Source of the DNA: Lachnospiraceae bacterium
Lineage (GTDB): Bacteria > Bacillota > Clostridia > Lachnospirales > Lachnospiraceae
Length of the DNA: 54,217 bases
Reading direction: 5' to 3'
NCBI GenBank assembly: GCA_017617545.1
Contig: JAFZVZ010000004.1
Span: forward strand, 1 to 54,217
A program made the position numbers and the translations under genes. Shown piece after piece: positions 26,545 through 34,269 of this stretch. The notes below the pieces were generated by a model. The model ran no database searches, was not told the DNA's origin, and worked only from the letters and a program-made list of their open reading frames with translations. Numbering within the stretch: position 1 is the first letter of the stretch; each line of letters opens with the position of its first letter.

Positions 26545-27855
26545 ATGATTAAAGTCGTCAAGTTCGGCGGCAGCTCACTTGCCAGCGCCGAACAGTTTCA
26601 CAAAGTAAAAGACATCATCTTATCCGATCCCGACCGTCGTTTTGTCGTTCCGTCCGCTCCCGGAAAGCGCGACAGCTCCGACACGAAGGTCACGGATATG
26701 CTCTATCACTGCTATTCCATCGCCGAGGAGAACGGTGATTTTTCCGAGGCTCTCGCGCTGATCCGCGCGCGTTATCAGGAAATCATCGACGGTCTCTCAC
26801 TGACCGTTTCTCTCGACGGAGAGTTTGAGACGATCCGTGAGAATTTTGCGGCGCATGCCGGTCGCGATTACGCGGCTTCCCGCGGTGAGTACCTGAACGG
26901 TATTCTTATTGCAAACTACCTCGGTTTCGAGTTCATCGATTCCGCAAGATATATCCGTTTCCTTGAGGACGGCACCTTCGACGCGAAGACAACGCAGGAG
27001 CTGCTCTCCGAAGGTCTCAAGGATCTGGACAACGCCGTAATCCCCGGCTTTTACGGAGCGTATGCGGACGGACGCGTGAAGACGTTCTCCCGCGGCGGTT
27101 CCGACATCACCGGTTCCATCGTGGCCCGCGCCGTGCATGCGAACCTGTATGAGAACTGGACCGACGTGTCCGGTTTCCTCGTAGCCGATCCTCATATCGT
27201 GGACAATCCCCGCGTCATCGAGACGATCACCTACCGCGAGCTTCGCGAGCTTTCCTACATGGGTGCCGGCGTGCTCCATGAGGACGCGATCTTCCCGGTC
27301 CGTACGGCGGGCATTCCGATCAACATCAAGAATACCAACCGTCCTGAGGACGAGGGTACCTTTATCGTGGAAAATACTTCCCGCAAGCCGGCATTCACGA
27401 TCACCGGTATCGCAGGTAAGAAGGGCTTTACCGCGATCAACATCGAGAAGGACATGATGAACTCGGAGATCGGTTTCGGCCGCAAGGCTCTTCAGGCGTT
27501 CGAGGACAACGGCATCAGCTTCGAGCACATGCCCTCCGGCATCGACACGCTCTCCGTCTTCGTTCACCAGCATGAGTTCGAGGAGAAGGAGCAGGCCATC
27601 CTCGCGGAGATCCACAAGCTCTGCAATCCCGATTACATCGACATCGCCGTCGATCTCGCGCTGATCGCTGTCGTAGGCCGCGGCATGAAGTCCAACCACG
27701 GTACCGCAGCCAAGATTTTCCGCGCACTCGACAATGCCGGCGTGAACATCCGCATGATCGACCAGGGCTCCAGCGAGCTCAACATCATCATCGGTGTTGC
27801 AAGCAAGGACTTCGAGATCGCAGTCAACGCGATCTACAAGGCCTTTGTACAGTAA
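26545..27855 (+). CDS. Aspartate kinase
   Basis: This 436-residue kinase phosphorylates aspartate, the first step to lysine, threonine and methionine. It opens with VKFGGSSLASAEQF and has the nucleotide-binding SAPGKRDSSDTKVTDM and FSRGGSDITGSIVA motifs. Two ACT domains follow (around 300-436, with FTAINIEKDMMNSEIG and IRMIDQGSSELNIIIG), where amino acid feedback would act. It is monofunctional with no dehydrogenase domain. The start is the ATG preceded by GCGAGGT. A TATACT -10 lies upstream, with a weak -35. Confidence 0.96.
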   Translation: MIKVVKFGGSSLASAEQFHKVKDIILSDPDRRFVVPSAPGKRDSSDTKVTDMLYHCYSIAEENGDFSEALALIRARYQEIIDGLSLTVSLDGEFETIRENFAAHAGRDYAASRGEYLNGILIANYLGFEFIDSARYIRFLEDGTFDAKTTQELLSEGLKDLDNAVIPGFYGAYADGRVKTFSRGGSDITGSIVARAVHANLYENWTDVSGFLVADPHIVDNPRVIETITYRELRELSYMGAGVLHEDAIFPVRTAGIPINIKNTNRPEDEGTFIVENTSRKPAFTITGIAGKKGFTAINIEKDMMNSEIGFGRKALQAFEDNGISFEHMPSGIDTLSVFVHQHEFEEKEQAILAEIHKLCNPDYIDIAVDLALIAVVGRGMKSNHGTAAKIFRALDNAGVNIRMIDQGSSELNIIIGVASKDFEIAVNAIYKAFVQ

Positions 27856-27930
27856 TTGCCTGAGCATCAGCCATATAAAAACCATGAAACCCGCGCTGTC
27901 AGCGTGAATATACAACGAGGAGAATAACCT

Positions 27931-28449
27931 ATGCAGAACCCGATCGTAACCTTTACCATGGCAGACGGCTCCGTAATGAAAGCCGAGCTCTACCCGGAGA
28001 TCGCTCCGAATTCTGTCAACAACTTCATCTCCCTTGTGAAGAAGGGCTTCTACAACGGCCTGACCTTCCACCGCGTCATTCCCGGTTTCATGATCCAGGG
28101 CGGTTGCCCGGACGGCACCGGCATGGGCGGCCCGGGATACAGCATCCGCGGTGAGTTCGCTCACAACGGTTTTGCCAACAGCTTAAAGCACACCCCCGGC
28201 GTTCTCTCCATGGCGCGCGCCATGAACCCGAACTCCGCAGGTTCCCAGTTCTTTATCATGCACAAGACCTCTCCGCATCTTGACGGCGAGTATGCCGCGT
28301 TCGGCAAGGTGATCGAGGGTCTCGATGTTGTCGACACCATCGCAGGCGTCCGCACCGATTTCCGTGACAAGCCTCTCTCTCCCGTTGTGATGAAGAGCGT
28401 CACCGTAGAGACATTCGACATCGACTATCCCGAGCCGGAGAAGTGCTGA
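27931..28449 (+). CDS. ppiB: Cyclophilin-type peptidyl-prolyl isomerase
   Basis: This 172-residue cytoplasmic isomerase has no signal peptide. It has the cyclophilin motifs FHRVIPGFMIQGG, NSAGSQFFI and the catalytic Arg of FHRV. Length is typical of bacterial PpiB-like enzymes, which speed proline isomerisation in folding proteins. GAGGAG precedes the ATG. It is 75 bp downstream of aspartokinase and is followed by a terminator. Confidence 0.95.
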   Translation: MQNPIVTFTMADGSVMKAELYPEIAPNSVNNFISLVKKGFYNGLTFHRVIPGFMIQGGCPDGTGMGGPGYSIRGEFAHNGFANSLKHTPGVLSMARAMNPNSAGSQFFIMHKTSPHLDGEYAAFGKVIEGLDVVDTIAGVRTDFRDKPLSPVVMKSVTVETFDIDYPEPEKC

Positions 28450-28477
28450 TCACGCAATTCCGACAGTAATGAAACGC

Positions 28478-28510
28478 AAGCCGGGCAACCACACGGAAGC
28501 CCGGCTTTTC
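28478..28510 (+). terminator. Terminator after the cyclophilin gene
   Basis: AAGCCGGGC pairs with GCCCGGCTT (9 bp, 12-nt loop) followed by TTCTC. It lies 19 bp before the tmcAL start. Confidence 0.8.
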
Positions 28511-28528
28511 TCATACGCGGAGGACACT

Positions 28529-29743
28529 ATGAAGATCGCAGGTATCATCGCCGAGTACAATCCGTTCCACAACGGACACCTCTACCACATGGAAGAGACC
28601 AAGCGCCGCACCGGTTGTGACGCTTTGGTTGTCGTGATGAGCGGTGATTTCGTACAGCGCGGCGTGCCCGCCGTCATGGACCGGTATCTCCGCGCGGAGG
28701 CAGCTCTTCGCTGCGGTGCCGACGTCGTATTGGAGATGCCTGCGTACGGCGCCACGGCAAGCGCGGAGGATTTTGCGCTGACCGGCATCCGCGCTCTCAC
28801 AGGATTGTCCTGCGTCGACGTCATCTCCTACGGCGCTGAGGATGCCGCACGCGGCGAGCAGCTGTTCCGCTCCGTCGCGCAGTTCCTGCTCGATGAGCCC
28901 GGCGCGTTCAAGCAGACACTTCTCTCCCACGTTCGCGAAGGAAATTCCTACGCCAAGGCTCGCTCCATGGCATTGTCAAAATTCTTCCCCGAAGCCGCGG
29001 AGCTGATCACACATCCGAACAATATTCTTGCCGTTGAGTATGAGAAAGCGATCCTCACGATGGGCAGCGCGATCACGACCTGCGCGATCCCGCGCTCCGA
29101 TCTCGGTTACCATGACACGACGGTCGACAGCATCTGTTCCGCGACCGCGATCCGCGAGGCAGTCGACAACAACGGCACTGTTCCGTACAAAGCTGTTCCG
29201 GAAACTGTATCCGATCTGTATCAGGGTCTTACCCGCGACAGCGCACTCAAGGCCGATGACTTCAGCGACATGCTCTTCGCCGAACTTTCATTGCACACAC
29301 AGGAGACACTCTCCGCGATCTACGATGTCCCCTCGGACCTTGCCAATCGAATTCTCGAGCAGGCACAGTCTCCGTTTACGTGGACATCCCTGGCAGAAGC
29401 CGTCAAGTGCAAGGCTTACACGAGAAGCCGCATCGACCGCGCCCTGTGCCACTGCCTGCTGCGTCTCACCGCGGCGGATGCCGACATTTTCCGCGAAGGA
29501 AACCTTCCGTATCTTCGCGTTCTCGGGTTCCGCAAGGGCGCTGAAGAACTGATCTCCACTATGGAACGCAGTTCACGCATACCTCTTCTTGTAAGGTTTC
29601 TGCGCGACTCCGCGGGACTTTCCGAACGCGCAAAGCAGTTCCTCGCAACGGACCTTCGCGCTTCGGCACTCTACTCGCAGGTTCTGTACAGAAAGACCGG
29701 CCTTGTCCGCGAGGACACGCACCGGCGACTGCTGACCGTCTGA
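28529..29743 (+). CDS. tmcAL: tRNA(Met) cytidine acetate ligase
   Basis: This 404-residue nucleotidyltransferase-fold protein matches TmcAL, which uses acetate and ATP to make N4-acetylcytidine at the wobble base of elongator tRNA-Met. It opens with MKIAGIIAEYNPFHNGHLYH (HxGH motif), then VVMSGDFVQRGVPAVMDRY and ASAEDFALTGIRAL. The ATG at 28529 is chosen for its GGAGG site. The helical C-terminal domain is complete. It lies downstream of the cyclophilin terminator and presumably has read-through or its own weak promoter. Confidence 0.95.
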   Translation: MKIAGIIAEYNPFHNGHLYHMEETKRRTGCDALVVVMSGDFVQRGVPAVMDRYLRAEAALRCGADVVLEMPAYGATASAEDFALTGIRALTGLSCVDVISYGAEDAARGEQLFRSVAQFLLDEPGAFKQTLLSHVREGNSYAKARSMALSKFFPEAAELITHPNNILAVEYEKAILTMGSAITTCAIPRSDLGYHDTTVDSICSATAIREAVDNNGTVPYKAVPETVSDLYQGLTRDSALKADDFSDMLFAELSLHTQETLSAIYDVPSDLANRILEQAQSPFTWTSLAEAVKCKAYTRSRIDRALCHCLLRLTAADADIFREGNLPYLRVLGFRKGAEELISTMERSSRIPLLVRFLRDSAGLSERAKQFLATDLRASALYSQVLYRKTGLVREDTHRRLLTV

Positions 29744-29772
29744 AACAAGTTTGCATACGACTTCATACAAAA

Positions 29773-29801
29773 AAGCCCCGGACCGATACGGCCCGGGGTT
29801 T
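29773..29801. terminator. Bidirectional terminator between convergent genes
   Basis: AAGCCCCGG pairs with CCGGGGTTT around a loop, with TTTCTTC on the plus strand and TTTTTTGTATG on the minus strand. It serves tmcAL and the coiled-coil gene. Confidence 0.85.
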
Positions 29802-29822
29802 CTTCATCTCATTGTCTCAAGA

Positions 29823-30461
29823 TCACTCCTCGATACCTTCAAGGAACGTGTTCTCATTGTAGTCATCGTCCGTCGTAACGGTTGCGATCGGATCATCATA
29901 CGCGTACGTATCCGTCGGGTTCATCTGAGCGTTCAGCTCTCTGCGGTTCGCTGCAACAACGCTGTAGCTGTCATTGAGGGAGTTGATCAGACCCTCGGCA
30001 AGCTTCTTCGTGTTGTTGAATGCATCTGCGAGGATACGCTCCATATCGCTCATGATGTCGTTCGCGTAGTTGAGGGCACCCGTGCGGATCGCCTCGGAAT
30101 CATTTTCCGCGCTGGTACGCACCTCGGCTGCCTCATCGGACGCCTGGGAGATCATCTCCTGCGACTTGACATACGCCTGCTGCACGATCGCGTTCTCGCT
30201 GACGAGCTGCTCCGCCTTGATCTTGGCCTCCTTGATGATGGCCTCGGCGCGCTCCTCTGCCTGCGCGATGATGCTGTCGCGGTTTGCGATGATTTTCTGG
30301 TAGCGCTTGATCTCGTCCGGCGTGCGCTCCTTCAGCTCAGCCAGAAGCTCATACAATTCGTCCTTCGGCACGGACACCTTGGTTCCGCCCCATCCGGATG
30401 TCTTGCAGGACTCGATAAAATCATAGATCTCATCAATGGTTTTCTCAATCGTTGCTCCCAT
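29823..30461 (-). CDS. Coiled-coil protein, DivIVA/V-ATPase-H-like
   Basis: This protein of about 212 residues has a long charged helical core (about 45-175) rich in Ala, Glu and Lys with heptad character, and an acidic, Asp-rich tail. There is no membrane segment. It starts at ATG 30459-30461 with AAAGGAG upstream. It follows coaD by 2 bp and lies in the rsmD-coaD operon, as seen in other Lachnospiraceae. A structural or septation-related role is suggested by the coiled coil but not shown. No enzyme motif is visible. Confidence 0.8.
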   Translation of the reverse strand: MGATIEKTIDEIYDFIESCKTSGWGGTKVSVPKDELYELLAELKERTPDEIKRYQKIIANRDSIIAQAEERAEAIIKEAKIKAEQLVSENAIVQQAYVKSQEMISQASDEAAEVRTSAENDSEAIRTGALNYANDIMSDMERILADAFNNTKKLAEGLINSLNDSYSVVAANRRELNAQMNPTDTYAYDDPIATVTTDDDYNENTFLEGIEE

Positions 30462-30463
30462 AC

Positions 30464-30955
30464 TCAATTCTCCTTTGGCTTATACAGTTTATTGTAAACA
30501 TCTTCTACGACTTCCTGCGGCACAAACTGTGTGATGTCGCCGCCGTAGCTCGCGATCTCCTTCACGATGCTGGAACTCAGATACGAATACTCCACGCTCG
30601 TCGTGAGGAAGATCGTATCCAGATCCGGGTTCAGCTTATGGTTGAGCTGCGCGATCTGCAGTTCATACTCGAAATCGGTCACGGCGCGAAGGCCTCGAAT
30701 GAGCACATTCGCGTTCTGCTCCCTCGCAAAATCAACCGTCAATCCGGAAAATGACATGACCTCCACGTTCGGAATGTCCTTCGTCACCTTGCGGATCAGC
30801 TCCAACCGCTCCTCCACGGAAAATGCCGGCTTCTTCGCGTTGTTGTTCAGCACTGCGATGATCAGCTTCTTCGTGATGCGGGAAGCACGCTTGATGATGT
30901 CCAGATGCCCGAGCGTGATCGGATCAAAACTTCCTGCGTAAATACCAATTTTCAT
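30464..30955 (-). CDS. coaD: Phosphopantetheine adenylyltransferase
   Basis: This 163-residue enzyme makes dephospho-CoA from 4'-phosphopantetheine and ATP, the fourth step of CoA synthesis. It has the signature [16 protein letters not shown] (TxGH motif), [19 protein letters not shown] and the second motif [12 protein letters not shown]. Length is exactly family-typical. GGAGG precedes the ATG. It lies between rsmD and the coiled-coil gene, the standard order in many Firmicutes. Confidence 0.97.
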   Translation of the reverse strand: MKIGIYAGSFDPITLGHLDIIKRASRITKKLIIAVLNNNAKKPAFSVEERLELIRKVTKDIPNVEVMSFSGLTVDFAREQNANVLIRGLRAVTDFEYELQIAQLNHKLNPDLDTIFLTTSVEYSYLSSSIVKEIASYGGDITQFVPQEVVEDVYNKLYKPKEN

Positions 30956-30981
30956 TACTCTTTGTTCCTCCGGCGGACTTC

Positions 30982-31536
30982 CTACTCCGTCGGTGTGAGA
31001 AACACATGACGGTTTGTTTTGTAATCCTTAACGCGCGTTACACGGTACCCCGGCACTTCCGTCACGGCAGTGTCCTCCGCCGCTGTCTCAACGATCACCG
31101 TCGCGTCCTCGGCGAGCAAACCGTACCGCTTCAACGAAGCTAACGCCGCGATCTCAAGTCCCTTGCCGTACGGCGGATCCAGAAACACAATGTCGAACTT
31201 GCGTTTCTCCGCGCTCATGCGGGCCAATGCCGCTCCGGCGTCCATCGCATACACGGTCGCACGGTCCGTAAACTTCGTATGCGCAAGATTGTCCTTGATG
31301 CAGGTAATCGCCTCCCTCGAGCTGTCCGCAAAGCAGGCGTGCCTGGCACCCCGTGAGAGCGCCTCGATCCCGATCCCTCCGCTTCCTGCGAAGAGATCGA
31401 GGAATTCCTTGCCTTGAAGCTGCGGCTGCAACATGTTGAAGAGCGTTTCCTTGATCCTGTCTGTCGTCGGGCGGGTGTTCATCCCGGCCGGAGTCTTAAG
31501 AAGAAGCCTTCTGGCCGAGCCCGCGATCACGCGCAT
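30982..31536 (-). CDS. rsmD: 16S rRNA (guanine966-N2)-methyltransferase
   Basis: This 184-residue SAM-dependent enzyme has [11 protein letters not shown] at the start, the SAM site [18 protein letters not shown] and the catalytic DPPYGKG. It methylates G966 in 16S rRNA during 30S assembly. GGAGG precedes the ATG. A TTGACA-18-TATAAT promoter lies upstream and would drive rsmD, coaD and the coiled-coil gene. Confidence 0.96.
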   Translation of the reverse strand: MRVIAGSARRLLLKTPAGMNTRPTTDRIKETLFNMLQPQLQGKEFLDLFAGSGGIGIEALSRGARHACFADSSREAITCIKDNLAHTKFTDRATVYAMDAGAALARMSAEKRKFDIVFLDPPYGKGLEIAALASLKRYGLLAEDATVIVETAAEDTAVTEVPGYRVTRVKDYKTNRHVFLTPTE

Positions 31537-31603
31537 AACAGACCTCCGAATACCGATTTTCTGCGATTGTTTCCGCGCTTGTACGCATAAACAACCACCT
31601 GTA

Positions 31604-31633
31604 ATTATAGCCCAACAGTCCCGTTCTTGTCAA
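31604..31633 (-). promoter_or_regulatory. Promoter of rsmD-coaD operon
   Basis: Consensus TTGACA (31628-31633), 18-bp spacer, consensus TATAAT (31604-31609) on the minus strand. A copy of CGGAAAATG lies about 10 bp upstream of the -35. Confidence 0.8.
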
Positions 31634-31688
31634 CGAAAAATGTCATTTTCCGACGCCGCAAAATCAAGCCTTTCGTCGGTCAAACCGC

Positions 31689-32564
31689 TCATTTTGCGAC
31701 GGGCAAAGCCGCTTCGATTCTCTCGACGGCACCGTCGAGTTCGCGCACCGTAAGCTGCTCTGCGAGGCCCATGTCAACGACCTTCGCGGAGTCCGGATCG
31801 ATGGGAAGCTTCGCAAGCACCGGAAGCACATGGTGCGCGGCGACCTCCTCGATCTTGCTCTCCCCGAACACGGCGTGCTGCCTGCCGCAGTCAGGACACG
31901 TAAAATAGCTGTAATTCTCGACGATACCGAGGATCGGCACGTTCATCATCTTCGCCATGTTGACCGCCTTGGCAACGACCATCGAAACAAGGTCCTGAGG
32001 GCTTGTCACGATGACGATCCCGTCCACCGGCAGCGACTGAAACACCGTGAGCGGCACATCGCCGGTTCCGGGCGGCATATCCACAAACATGTAGTCCACA
32101 TCACCCCAGCAGACATCGGTCCAGAACTGCTTGACCGTACCCGCGATCACGGGGCCTCTCCAGATGACCGGGGATTCCTCCTCGTCGAGGAGAAGATTGA
32201 TACTCATCACGCGTATCCCTTTGGCAGACTCGATCGGCCAGATGCCGTCGTCGTTTCCGCGCGCCGGGCCCTTGACGCCGAGCGACTTCGGGATGGACGG
32301 ACCTGTGATGTCCGCATCCAGGATCGCGCACTGATATCCCTTGTTCTGCAGTGCAACCGCCAGATTGACCGTCACGAAGGATTTGCCGACGCCGCCCTTG
32401 CCGCTGACGACACCGATCACCTTCTTCACACGGCTGTTCTTGTTCGCCGCCGCGAGAAAGCTTTCATTTTTCGCGCTGCGACTGCTGCAGTTCGCGCTGC
32501 AGGTTGAACAGTCATGTGTGCATTCGCTCTCCGGCGTGCTTGTTGTGTACGTGTTTTCACTCAT
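31689..32564 (-). CDS. Mrp/NBP35-family iron-sulfur carrier ATPase
   Basis: This 291-residue P-loop protein has the deviant Walker A SGKGGVGKSFVTVNLA, DADITGPSIPKSLG, and PPGTGDVPLT. A C-terminal YFTCPDCGRQH gives the CxxC used to bridge a cluster between subunits. The N-terminus adds a CX3CX2CX3C cluster at residues 15-26, reminiscent of NBP35. It would carry 4Fe-4S clusters to target enzymes, which this iron-sulfur-rich metabolism needs. GGAGG precedes the ATG. It is the third gene after the DHH phosphoesterase. Confidence 0.93.
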   Translation of the reverse strand: MSENTYTTSTPESECTHDCSTCSANCSSRSAKNESFLAAANKNSRVKKVIGVVSGKGGVGKSFVTVNLAVALQNKGYQCAILDADITGPSIPKSLGVKGPARGNDDGIWPIESAKGIRVMSINLLLDEEESPVIWRGPVIAGTVKQFWTDVCWGDVDYMFVDMPPGTGDVPLTVFQSLPVDGIVIVTSPQDLVSMVVAKAVNMAKMMNVPILGIVENYSYFTCPDCGRQHAVFGESKIEEVAAHHVLPVLAKLPIDPDSAKVVDMGLAEQLTVRELDGAVERIEAALPVAK

Positions 32565-32605
32565 GTTGTATTTTCCTCCTTCGCCGCTGTCGCGGTGCTT
32601 TACTA

Positions 32606-32619
32606 TTGATCATGATCAA
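32606..32619. repeat. Perfect 14-bp palindrome upstream of Mrp
   Basis: TTGATCATGATCAA is a perfect palindrome between the small membrane-protein gene and the Mrp-type ATPase. It could be a regulator site for an internal promoter; no good -10/-35 pair is evident next to it. Confidence 0.45.
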
Positions 32620-32631
32620 GACATTTCCGTC

Positions 32632-33030
32632 TTATCGTAAAATGTCGTCCCCCTCGCCGTACGCCTCGGTAAACGCTTCCGTCTTCCTCTGCTCCTCGCT
32701 TCGGCGGAGCAGCTCGTCGTACTGCTGATACATCTTCTGAACACCGTTCTCCAACAGATAATAGTGCATGATATACGGCACGAGCAGAACCAAAAGCGCT
32801 CCGAACAAAAGGAACATCGGGATCCCCGGGTCAGCTACGCAGTATAAAGCAACGCCCACCGACAGGATCGCGAACAATACCGTCACGATCAGGTGAATCA
32901 GCCGCTCATGCATGAAAAAGCCGATCTGGACCAGGTGTTTCTTCACCTCCGCGTCGTAATCCACGGCGATCGGAGGATGCTCCAAAAGCTTGTCGATCTG
33001 CGCAAGATACGCAAGGATCCGTTTCTTCAT
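32632..33030 (-). CDS. Small two-helix membrane protein of unknown function
   Basis: This 132-residue protein has two adjacent membrane helices (about 45-65 and 70-92) flanked by charged cytoplasmic regions. I recognise no domain. The ATG at 33030 is chosen for its GGGAG site. It follows the DHH gene by 16 bp and precedes Mrp, so it belongs to that operon. No function is proposed. Confidence 0.75.
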   Translation of the reverse strand: MKKRILAYLAQIDKLLEHPPIAVDYDAEVKKHLVQIGFFMHERLIHLIVTVLFAILSVGVALYCVADPGIPMFLLFGALLVLLVPYIMHYYLLENGVQKMYQQYDELLRRSEEQRKTEAFTEAYGEGDDILR

Positions 33031-33046
33031 CGCGCTCTCCCTTCCT

Positions 33047-34024
33047 TCAATCCCGAACTTCCTCCAGCGCCTCGCCGAACCGGTTGCGGATCGCGAGATC
33101 GACATTGTCGCCGAGAAGCGGTACGCTCTCCGCCCACAGGATGCCGCCTGCCATTGCGTAGTGACCTCCGCCGTTGCCGACGCCCTTCAGGGCACAGGAG
33201 ATCAGCTGTCCGGCGTTTACGTCGCGCTCTTCCGAGCGGACCGAAAACTTCATGCCGCCGCGTCTGTCCGCGTACACAACCGCGATCTTCACGGTGTCCA
33301 GCGCGAGAATGAAATTGCACACGCTCGCGATCAGTCCGTCGGGACAGTCAAACGGAATGTGCACAAAGCCGATGCCGCCGTGCACCTCGATTCCCTGGAT
33401 CGCGGCACCGTATGCCCTCAGATCGGAAATCTGCAGACTGCTGTTCTCAAGCCTCTGGATGATCGAGTGATCCGCGAGCTTGTGCAGCTTGGCAAATGCG
33501 GCGATATCCTCGTCCTTAACGCCGGAACAAAGGTTTCTCGTGTCAACCTTCAAGCCGTAGATCAAGGCAGTCGCAACCATCGGCGGGATCTCCTCGCCGA
33601 GTTCCTCGTACAGCTGCGTCACGATCGTCGCGCACGAACCGACGATCTTGTGGATCACGATGTCGTACTCCGCGTTCGTAACCCACGGGTGATGGTCGAT
33701 GCATACGCGCTCCATACCGCGCATATCCGTCAGATTGGAGTTGTTCTTCTGCACATCGACATTGATGATGACAGTGTCTTCCGCAAGTTCCTTCCTGCGC
33801 TGCTCCGACATCGGCTTGATGTCGAATTCCTCCATCATCAGCTTAATGTTGATCTTGTCGACCGTTCCGAAATACCCGATCTCCGCCTCAATGCCGCGCC
33901 TGCGCAGGAGCTCCTGCAGACCGTAGGCGGACGCCAACGCATCCGGATCCGGATAGTCGTGCGTCTGTATGCATACCGTGTGTCCCTGAGCGATCTTCAG
34001 TACTTTCTCAAACCGTTCTTCCAT
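33047..34024 (-). CDS. DHH/DHHA1 phosphoesterase, NrnA-like
   Basis: This 325-residue protein has the DHH motifs HDYPDPDALAS, NVDVQKNN, and VCIDHHPWV. The DHHA1 domain near the C-terminus has GNGGGHYAMAGG. The family includes nanoRNases, pAp phosphatases and cyclic dinucleotide hydrolases. The first motif has PDPDA where typical NrnA has PDGDA, so exact substrate is uncertain. GGAGAGG precedes the ATG. It leads an operon with a small membrane protein and Mrp. Confidence 0.9.
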   Translation of the reverse strand: MEERFEKVLKIAQGHTVCIQTHDYPDPDALASAYGLQELLRRRGIEAEIGYFGTVDKINIKLMMEEFDIKPMSEQRRKELAEDTVIINVDVQKNNSNLTDMRGMERVCIDHHPWVTNAEYDIVIHKIVGSCATIVTQLYEELGEEIPPMVATALIYGLKVDTRNLCSGVKDEDIAAFAKLHKLADHSIIQRLENSSLQISDLRAYGAAIQGIEVHGGIGFVHIPFDCPDGLIASVCNFILALDTVKIAVVYADRRGGMKFSVRSEERDVNAGQLISCALKGVGNGGGHYAMAGGILWAESVPLLGDNVDLAIRNRFGEALEEVRD

Positions 34025-34094
34025 GCTTCCTCTCCGTGTGTGCGTTGTCCGGGTTGCCGCAGTCTCATTTTCCGACTGCGCATGCTACGCATTC

Positions 34095-34123
34095 ATTATA
34101 TCGGAAAATGCGCATAAGCACAA
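34095..34123 (-). promoter_or_regulatory. Promoter of the DHH-Mrp operon
   Basis: TTGTGC (34118-34123), 17-bp spacer, TATAAT (34095-34100). The spacer contains GCATTTTCCGA on the minus strand, and an inverted second copy of the same word lies at 34064-34072 in the leader. Confidence 0.65.
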
Positions 34124-34162
34124 GAACTAACGCACCCCGACAGGAACATATTACAACCGAAA

Positions 34163-34186
34163 GACCCGGGGAATAAGCCCCGGGTC
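34163..34186 (-). terminator. pfp terminator
   Basis: GACCCGGGG pairs with CCCCGGGTC around AATAAG, followed on the minus strand by TTTCGGTTG. Confidence 0.75.
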
Positions 34187-34269
34187 ATGAATTCGTATTC
34201 GGTCCCGGGCGATGACGTTATTCATCTCCCGGTCTTCGTCTGTCCTGCACGCGATCACGCGTGACCGGA

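Noticed and set aside
26410-26545. Longer aspartokinase start
   Set aside because: The extra 45 residues run through the argS promoter region; the ATG at 26545 has a ribosome site and gives the family-typical N-terminus.
26797-28164. Minus-strand 455-codon open frame opposite aspartokinase and cyclophilin
   Set aside because: It spans two clear plus-strand genes and has repetitive charge patterns typical of antisense translation.
31640-31690. Terminator for the Mrp gene
   Set aside because: Only a 6-bp CCGACG/CGTCGG stem with a long loop is found, which is not convincing.
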